Origin: Powellomyces hirtus
Taxonomy: Eukaryota; Chytridiomycota; Chytridiomycetes; Spizellomycetales; Powellomycetaceae
Direction of reading: 5' to 3'
NCBI GenBank assembly: GCA_025526995.1
Contig: JAHLKG010000060.1
Coordinates: 1 to 10,013 of the forward strand
DNA: 10,013 nt
Under the pieces are notes generated by a model. It saw only the letters and a program-made list of their open reading frames with translations, ran no database searches and was not told the DNA's origin. Below are positions 7,395-10,013 of this stretch, in pieces. Made by a program: the position numbers and the translations under genes. Position 1 is the stretch's first letter. Every line of letters starts with the position of its first letter.

Positions 7395-7419
7395 GGTAGG
7401 GGGTGGCCCCTATTCTACC
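7395..7419. repeat. GC-rich hairpin
   Basis: GGTAG (7395-7399) pairs with CTACC (7415-7419) around GGGG/CCCC (7400-7403 with 7407-7410). Confidence 0.45.
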
Positions 7420-7482
7420 TGGTGACCCAGTCCCCGAGTAATACATAAGTGCATATGTCGGCAGTAGCCAACGCCCCCTGAG

Positions 7483-7498
7483 CCCGTCGCCCGACGGG
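7483..7498. repeat. Perfect CCCGTCG/CGACGGG palindrome
   Basis: Seven perfect pairs (7483-7489 with 7492-7498) around CC. It is embedded in a GC-rich tract with a second CGGGC copy to the right that could extend or compete with the stem. Confidence 0.5.
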
Positions 7499-7509
7499 AC
7501 GGGCCACGC

Positions 7510-8079
7510 GGCGGTATGGTTACGACAAGCAAACCAATACTAGATAAAGGAGTATTCTCAGGATGCTCAAATCATCTTGGGTTCTATTCATGCCCGTACC
7601 TAACGGGTTAAACAGCAAGTACTAAACCTTCTCTTATTTACCTGCGGTCCATGATCATACACTGGCCGCTTTTGACAAGGAAAAGATGAGAAAAATCCAA
7701 TCCAGAATTAGAATCAAGATTTTTCCAAAAAGATGAAATCTCTTACTCGTTTTCATCTATCCAGGTTTAACCATTTTTTTGCATCCCGGTGTCCTTTCAG
7801 GATTCTAATTCATGATAGTTTGCCGCGGGGACTCGTGGCCCCTTAGAGCCCAGGGGGCATGGATTGTCATAATTTGTTTTGCGGGCGAGCACTAATCAAT
7901 CAATAACTACAAACTTAACAGAAAAATAATAAAAATTCTAAAATAACGTGTCTCTGGACCGTTAAAGCTTATTTCCCTAATGCTGCAGCAGTACCGCAGG
8001 GGAATGACGATTGAGAGTAGGGCGGCCCCCTGTCGTTAAAGGTTCGAGAGGACCGCATGGAGCGGAGCGGCTCTTTGTT
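7510..8079. other. Gene-free stretch, mixed AT-rich spacer and GC-rich hairpins
   Basis: No gene was recognised. AGAATTAGAATC near 7703 and GATTCTAATTC near 7801 are inverted repeats about 100 nt apart. GCCCC (7838-7842) pairs with GGGGC (7854-7858). Near 7970-8000, ATTTCCCT can pair with AGGGGAAT around the palindrome TGCTGCAGCA, followed by GACG, which resembles the element ends further right. The region marks the change from spacer to the dense hairpin cluster. Confidence 0.4.
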
Positions 8080-8146
8080 GGTCTGTTGGACTTGAAATGT
8101 TAATGAAAGTACATGAGAGCCCTCTGTAGAGGGGTCGATAAAGACC
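8080..8146 (+). repeat. GTCC/GGAC-family structured element (copy 4)
   Basis: GGTCT (8080-8084) pairs perfectly with AGACC (8142-8146). The local alternative, GGAC at 8088, would be weaker here. The 3' hairpin is CCCTC/GAGGG (8120-8124 with 8129-8133, loop TGTA), preceded by CATGAGAG and followed by TCGATAAAGACC. Its 3' end is ATTAGG instead of GCA. Confidence 0.65.
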
Positions 8147-8191
8147 ATTAGGTAGGAGCAAATGTAATGAAGCGACTTATTAATTGTTGAA

Positions 8192-8211
8192 CGACCCGGC
8201 AGCCGGGGTCG
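8192..8211. repeat. Hairpin CGACCC/GGGTCG
   Basis: CGACCC (8192-8197) pairs with GGGTCG at the right end around a GGCAGCC core. Its content resembles the GGCA-loop hairpins at 5718 and 9015. It is followed by AGAAACGCC. Confidence 0.4.
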
Positions 8212-8232
8212 AGAAACGCCCTATATTATTTT

Positions 8233-8297
8233 GTCCGTTGACTTTAGAACATAGTGAGAAAGGCATGAGAAGCTTGAAAAGCTTTGATAAGGACGCA
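8233..8297 (+). repeat. GTCC/GGAC-family structured element (copy 5)
   Basis: GTCC (8233-8236) pairs with GGAC (8291-8294), then GCA. The 3' hairpin is AAGCTT/AAGCTT (8270-8275 with 8279-8284), preceded by CATGAG and followed by TGATAAGGACGCA. The local GGAC partner present in other copies is missing (TTGAC instead), so only the long-range closure is possible. Confidence 0.7.
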
Positions 8298-8351
8298 GGG
8301 GCAGAAATGTAATGGATGACCCAGGTGGGACGAAAATTTATTTGAAGGACC

Positions 8352-8404
8352 GATAGTGCCGTCGGCGCTCCGTTCGGGGGGTCGCTCCGCCGGCGACATC
8401 TATC
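8352..8404. repeat. Very GC-rich hairpin element
   Basis: GATAG (8352-8356) pairs with CTATC (8400-8404). Inside, GTCGGCG-like and CGCCGGCGAC-like strands can pair around a CTCCGTTCGG region, allowing alternative inner hairpins. The outer-stem plan matches the compact double-hairpin elements. Confidence 0.5.
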
Positions 8405-8414
8405 ATGTCTCTAG

Positions 8415-8485
8415 GGTCCGGTTGGACCTGAAGGCGATATGTTTAGCGCCTGAGGGGCCATGAGGCCTGGCTAGGCCGAGAGGAC
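8415..8485 (+). repeat. GTCC/GGAC-family structured element (copy 6)
   Basis: GGTCC (8415-8419) can close with GGAC (8482-8485) or locally with GGACC. The internal hairpins are GGCG.../...CGCC type near 8432-8450 and GGCCT/AGGCC (8464-8468 with 8473-8477, loop GGCT), the latter preceded by CATGA and followed by GAGAGGAC. A separate hairpin, GTTGG/CCAAC (8490-8494 with 8503-8507), follows directly and ends in GCA, so two units abut. Confidence 0.65.
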
Positions 8486-8522
8486 ACTGGTTGGAGGGCA
8501 ATCCAACGCATATCTATAATCT

Positions 8523-8542
8523 GTAGTCCTTAGGGCTACGCC
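8523..8542 (+). repeat. Short hairpin unit GTAGTCC/GGGCTAC plus GCC
   Basis: GTAGTCC (8523-8529) pairs with GGGCTAC (8533-8539, one T-G pair), loop TTA, followed by GCC. The same flanks recur at 9283-9338 with two extra hairpins inside, making this the empty or reduced version of that element. Confidence 0.65.
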
Positions 8543-8557
8543 TTATCTGTATTTATG

Positions 8558-8625
8558 GGTCTGGTCAGACCCGAGGTATAGCCGAGGGTATGAGGAGGTC
8601 GTTGATAACGAACGACAAGACCGCA
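8558..8625 (+). repeat. GTCC/GGAC-family structured element (copy 7)
   Basis: GGTCT (8558-8562) can pair with AGACC nearby or with AGACC (8618-8622) at the 3' end, then GCA. The 3' hairpin is GTCGTT/AACGAC (8598-8603 with 8611-8616). Its closest relative is the copy at 9192-9257. There all three strands change together from T/A to C/G, so both the local and the distal pairing are preserved. Its tail continues into a 24-nt sequence shared with 8051-8074. Confidence 0.7.
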
Positions 8626-8673
8626 TGGAGCGTAGCGGCTCTATGTAGCGTAACTTTAGTGGAGCTATATATT

Positions 8674-8738
8674 GGTCGGTGGACGACCTACTAGGGATGT
8701 CCATGAGGAGCTTGGACACAAGCTCTGATAAGACGCTA
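8674..8738 (+). repeat. GTCC/GGAC-family structured element (copy 8)
   Basis: GTC (8675-8677) pairs with GAC (8732-8734), then GCTA. The 3' hairpin is GAGCTT/AAGCTC (8708-8713 with 8720-8725, loop GGACAC), preceded by CCATGAG and followed by TGATAAGACGC. The outer stem is shortened compared with other copies. Confidence 0.6.
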
Positions 8739-8741
8739 TAG

Positions 8742-8765
8742 GTAAAGACCATAGGGATTTACGCC
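8742..8765 (+). repeat. Hairpin unit GTAAA/TTTAC plus GCC
   Basis: GTAAA (8742-8746) pairs with TTTAC (8758-8762), followed by GCC. It is a minimal unit with the same paired-stem-then-GC ending as its neighbours. Confidence 0.45.
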
Positions 8766-8782
8766 TTTAATATACTCTCTAG

Positions 8783-8825
8783 GTAGCGGTAGCACTAAGG
8801 TGCCCGTACACGGAACCGCTACGCA
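8783..8825 (+). repeat. Perfect double-hairpin element ending in GCA
   Basis: GTAGCGGT (8783-8790) pairs with ACCGCTAC (8815-8822), eight perfect pairs. Inside are GCAC/GTGC (8792-8795 with 8800-8803, loop TAAG) and CCGT/ACGG (8804-8807 with 8810-8813), then GCA. Nearly every base is accounted for by the fold, making it the cleanest model for the element class in this window. Confidence 0.75.
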
Positions 8826-8843
8826 TTTTATCATCTTTCTCAT

Positions 8844-8910
8844 GGTCCGTTGGACCTGAAGCCGACTGGCGAGGGTTCATAAGGTCGTGATAGCGACCGC
8901 TAAGGACGCA
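8844..8910 (+). repeat. GTCC/GGAC-family structured element (copy 9)
   Basis: GGTCC (8844-8848) can pair locally with GGACC or distally with GGAC (8904-8907), then GCA. The internal hairpins are GCC/GGC (8861-8863 with 8868-8870, loop GACT) and GGTCG/CGACC (8883-8887 with 8894-8898, loop TGATAG). AT-rich DNA bounds it on both sides, so the unit's ends are sharp. Confidence 0.72.
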
Positions 8911-8915
8911 TTTAA

Positions 8916-8950
8916 GGTCTGTAACGTAGTGTAACGTAGTGTAGGACGCA
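8916..8950 (+). repeat. Minimal element with GTAACGTAGT tandem repeat
   Basis: GTCT (8917-8920) closes with GGAC (8944-8947, one wobble), then GCA. The interior is two exact copies of GTAACGTAGT (8921-8930, 8931-8940) plus GTA, with no hairpins. The same ten-base word, shifted, recurs in tandem at 9896-9915. Confidence 0.6.
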
Positions 8951-8952
8951 TT

Positions 8953-9089
8953 GGTCCGTTGGACCCAAAGTTGGTTTAAATACCGACTTAGGGGCCAGGA
9001 GGCCCTAGGGTGGCCCCGGCGGCAGCCGGGCTCAGCACCCTCGGGTTCGTCAACCCGAGACAGACTCGTCTGGCTAGGCCGAAAGGACC
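8953..9089 (+). repeat. GTCC/GGAC-family composite element (copy 10, nested hairpins)
   Basis: GGTCC (8953-8957) can pair with local GGACC or with GGACC (9085-9089), giving a 137-nt unit, about twice the usual length. It holds TTGGT...ACCGA-type pairing near 8970, CCCGGC/GCCGGG (9015-9020 with 9025-9030, loop GGCA), TCGGGTT/AACCCGA (9041-9047 with 9052-9058, loop CGTC) and AGAC/GTCT (9062-9065 with 9068-9071). The extra hairpins look like insertions into a standard unit. Reading frames across it on the plus strand are best explained by chance. Confidence 0.62.
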
Positions 9090-9104
9090 TATATTTGTAT
9101 TTAA

Positions 9105-9182
9105 GGGTCCGTGGGACCTAACCCAAAGGGGCAGGGACCAGGAGGTTGGTTATTTATTTGTCGTCCAACCGACTAGGACGCA
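9105..9182 (+). repeat. GTCC/GGAC-family structured element (copy 11)
   Basis: GGTCC (within 9105-9110) can pair with the nearby GGACC or with GGAC (9176-9179), then GCA. The 3' hairpin is GGTTGG/CCAACC (9144-9149 with 9165-9170) with a long T-rich loop, preceded by a CCAGGA word and followed by GACTAGGACGCA. Confidence 0.62.
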
Positions 9183-9191
9183 AGTTCTAAT

Positions 9192-9257
9192 GGTCCTGCG
9201 GACCTGAGGTGTAGCCGAGGGTACGTGGAGTTCGTTGATAATGAACGACAGGACGCA
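9192..9257 (+). repeat. GTCC/GGAC-family structured element (copy 12)
   Basis: GGTCCT (9192-9197) can pair with nearby GGACC or with AGGAC (9250-9254), then GCA. The 3' hairpin is GT(T)CGTT with AACGAC. It aligns along its whole length with the copy at 8558-8625, and the paired positions differ by compensatory changes. Confidence 0.7.
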
Positions 9258-9282
9258 TTTCTCTTTAAATATCTTTCCTGTT

Positions 9283-9338
9283 GTAGTCCTTGGCCGCCAA
9301 GGGCGGATATCAGCAAAGCTGATTCCAAGGGCTACGCC
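9283..9338 (+). repeat. Double-hairpin element, expanded version of 8523-8542
   Basis: GTAGTCCTTGG (9283-9293) pairs with CCAAGGGCTAC (9325-9335), then GCC. Inside are CCGCC/GGCGG (about 9294-9306) and ATCAGC/GCTGAT (9309-9314 with 9318-9323, loop AAA). The outer flanks match the single hairpin at 8523-8542, so one of the two gained or lost the internal hairpin pair. Confidence 0.7.
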
Positions 9339-9342
9339 TTAG

Positions 9343-9361
9343 GTTGGTGTAAACCAACGCA
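9343..9361 (+). repeat. GTTGGT/ACCAAC hairpin with GTAA loop plus GCA
   Basis: GTTGGT (9343-9348) pairs with ACCAAC (9353-9358) across GTAA, followed by GCA. As plus-strand RNA this is a GNRA-type loop. It abuts the preceding element. Confidence 0.6.
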
Positions 9362-9377
9362 TATTTAATTTCTCCAT

Positions 9378-9443
9378 GTCCGTTGGACCCTTGCCGACAG
9401 GGGAGGGTTCATAAGGTTGGTTATTTAACCGACCGCCAAGGAC
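9378..9443 (+). repeat. GTCC/GGAC-family structured element (copy 13)
   Basis: GTCC (9378-9381) can pair locally with GGAC or distally with GGAC (9440-9443). The 3' hairpin is GGTTGG/CCGACC (9415-9420 with 9429-9434, one wobble), preceded by TTCATAA as in the copy at 8844. The usual GCA is replaced by ATTAG, and the next element begins shortly after. Confidence 0.65.
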
Positions 9444-9460
9444 ATTAGTCTACTTGCTGG

Positions 9461-9528
9461 TAATGATCCTTGGGCCTGGGCCCTATAGGGGCCGCCGGCT
9501 CCGCCCGGCAGGGCAAGGACATTACGCA
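9461..9528 (+). repeat. GC-rich element closed by GTAATG.../...CATTAC, ending in GCA
   Basis: GTAATG plus TCCTTG (about 9460-9472) pairs with CAAGGA plus CATTAC (9514-9525), followed by GCA. The interior is a very GC-rich multi-hairpin tract with GGCC, GCCC and CCGG blocks. Its 3' strand CAAGGACATTA is repeated exactly at 9437-9447, the end of the preceding element. Confidence 0.6.
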
Positions 9529-9541
9529 TTATAATAATTCT

Positions 9542-9606
9542 GTCCGTTGTTAGAACAGCAGTATGATGTTCGAAGCAGGAGAAGCTTTAGCTTCGAGAGG
9601 ACGCTA
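9542..9606 (+). repeat. GTCC/GGAC-family structured element (copy 14)
   Basis: GTCC (9542-9545) pairs with GGAC (9599-9602), then GCTA. The hairpins are TTGT/AACA with loop TAG and GAAGC/GCTTC (9581-9585 with 9590-9594, loop TTTA), the latter followed by GAGAGGAC. The local GGAC partner is absent, so only the distal closure is available. Confidence 0.68.
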
Positions 9607-9618
9607 TTATCTGTATAG

Positions 9619-9686
9619 GGTCCGCTGGACCGCGGTCTGCAAGACCAAGGTTCATGAGGGGGCCCCAGGGCCGCCGAAAGGACGCA
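9619..9686 (+). repeat. GTCC/GGAC-family structured element (copy 15)
   Basis: GGTCC (9619-9623) can pair locally with GGACC or with GGAC (9680-9683), then GCA. The hairpins are GGTCT/AGACC (9634-9638 with 9642-9646, loop GCA) and GGCCC/GGGCC (9661-9665 with 9668-9672), with TTCATGAGG before the second and CCGAAAGGAC after. A perfect hairpin, GTGGATC/GATCCAC plus GCA, follows at 9690-9708. Confidence 0.7.
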
Positions 9687-9689
9687 GGG

Positions 9690-9708
9690 GTGGATCTTGA
9701 TCCACGCA
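9690..9708 (+). repeat. Perfect hairpin GTGGATC/GATCCAC plus GCA
   Basis: Seven perfect pairs (9690-9696 with 9699-9705) around TT, followed by GCA, the same 3' ending as the larger units. Confidence 0.6.
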
Positions 9709-9716
9709 TGTCGGCT

Positions 9717-9873
9717 GGTCCGTTGGACCGGAGGCTTCAGCCGAGGGTTTCCTGAGGTTGAGGTAATCAACCGATACGGAGCTTCAGCCGGGGGTCCTGA
9801 GGTTGGACCGTACCCAAAGTTGGTTAATATACCGACTGAAGGGGACATGAGGTTGGAAACCGAAAAAAAGACC
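9717..9873 (+). repeat. Composite GTCC/GGAC-family region with internal duplication
   Basis: It starts like other copies with GGTCCGTTGGACC (9717-9729) and includes hairpin GGTTG/CAACC (9756-9760 with 9768-9772). A GGAGGCTTCAGCCG...CCTGAGGTTG block (9730-9760) is repeated in shortened form at 9778-9805. The segment from CCCAAAGTTGGTT near 9812 to ATGAGG near 9852 is closely similar to 8963-9002 of copy 10. It ends near AAAGACCGATGG. It is best read as overlapping or nested units rather than one. Confidence 0.5.
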
Positions 9874-9878
9874 GATGG

Positions 9879-9963
9879 GTTCCGATTGACTTTAAGTGTA
9901 ACGTAGTGTAACGTAGTTTTAGTGTAACGACAAGGCATGAAAGCTTTAGCTTGAAAGGACGCT
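9879..9963 (+). repeat. GTCC/GGAC-family element with GTGTAACGTA tandem repeat (copy 16)
   Basis: The 5' part (TTCCGATTGACTTTA) resembles the copy at 8233, and the 3' part has GGCATGA, hairpin AAGC/GCTT with TTTA loop, and GAAAGGACGCTA. Between them lie two exact GTGTAACGTA copies (9896-9905, 9906-9915) and a partial third near 9922. The closing stem is weaker than in other copies, with a bulged T. Confidence 0.5.
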
Positions 9964-9972
9964 ACTGTATAA

Positions 9973-10013
9973 GGTCCGTTGGACCGGAAGTCGGGGGGTA
10001 CCGCCTGAGGGGC
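9973..10013 (+). repeat. GTCC/GGAC-family element, cut by window end (copy 17)
   Basis: GGTCCGTTGGACC at 9973-9985 begins another unit, continuing with GGAAGTCGG and CCGCCTGAGG words. The 3' strand lies beyond the window, so the cluster extends further right. Confidence 0.55.

Noticed and set aside
8233..9686. Hammerhead-type self-cleaving ribozyme
   Set aside because: GAAAGGAC and CTGA-like words invite the idea, but the CTGANGA-stem-GAAA core with a properly placed cleavage triplet is not present in any copy, and GTC is used in the closing stem.
9010..9938. Open frames of 65-138 codons in the 9-10 kb cluster
   Set aside because: They run across repeated hairpin units, are low in plausible protein motifs, and are explained by the higher GC content and scarcity of stops there.
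8080..10013. Small or large rRNA gene in the hairpin-rich region
   Set aside because: Conserved rRNA words (530 loop, decoding site, peptidyl-transferase loop) were not found. GTTCGAGAGGACC near 8042 only superficially recalls the sarcin-ricin loop, and the same unit repeats many times.
1..10013. CRISPR array or bacterial mobile element
   Set aside because: The repeats are not evenly spaced identical repeats with unique spacers, and all recognisable genes are mitochondrial with a fungal-type code.

Overview
This window reads as mitochondrial DNA from a zoosporic (chytrid) fungus, probably close to Spizellomycetales or Rhizophydiales. Three sequence facts support that. (1) The protein genes are only readable if TAG is translated as leucine: 14 in-frame TAG codons fall at plausible leucine sites in nad4L, nad6 and the intron endonuclease, while TGA and TAA terminate. 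UAG=Leu is established for some chytrid mitochondria. (2) The single tRNA found, tRNA-Pro(UGG), has its first three acceptor positions unpaired, the pattern repaired by 5' tRNA editing in Spizellomyces and Monoblepharidales. (3) The spacers are AT-rich but studded with small GC-rich double-hairpin sequences like those described from Allomyces mtDNA.

Layout. 1-1236: a compact double hairpin, trnP on the minus strand, then AT-rich gene-free DNA. 1237-1789: three members of a structured repeat family and one more double hairpin. 2169-4650: the only protein-coding block, all minus strand. Transcription order is nad6 exon 1, a group I intron carrying a LAGLIDADG endonuclease reading frame fused to exon 1, nad6 exon 2, then nad4L. 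Double hairpins sit upstream of nad6, between nad6 and nad4L, and just downstream of nad4L. 4651-7290: gene-free DNA with roughly 130-nt imperfect tandem repeats, two diverged fragments resembling group I intron cores, and a 310-323-nt spaced repeat pair. 7298-10013: GC-rich hairpin elements become dense, and from about 8080 they form an almost continuous cluster of one family.

The family members run about 60-85 nt or longer when nested. They are closed by a GTCC/GGAC-type stem, hold two or three internal hairpins, and usually end in GCA or GCT/GCC. All clear copies point the same way (plus strand), opposite to the genes. Stem pairs change in a compensatory way between copies, some copies appear nested in others, and in many copies the 5' strand has two mutually exclusive partners. 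This cluster is the most unusual content of the window.

nad6 and nad4L encode membrane subunits of respiratory complex I. The endonuclease is an intron-mobility protein. No rRNA gene, other tRNA, CRISPR array or bacterial-type promoter was recognised. All assignments come from reading the sequence; no database search or folding program was run.
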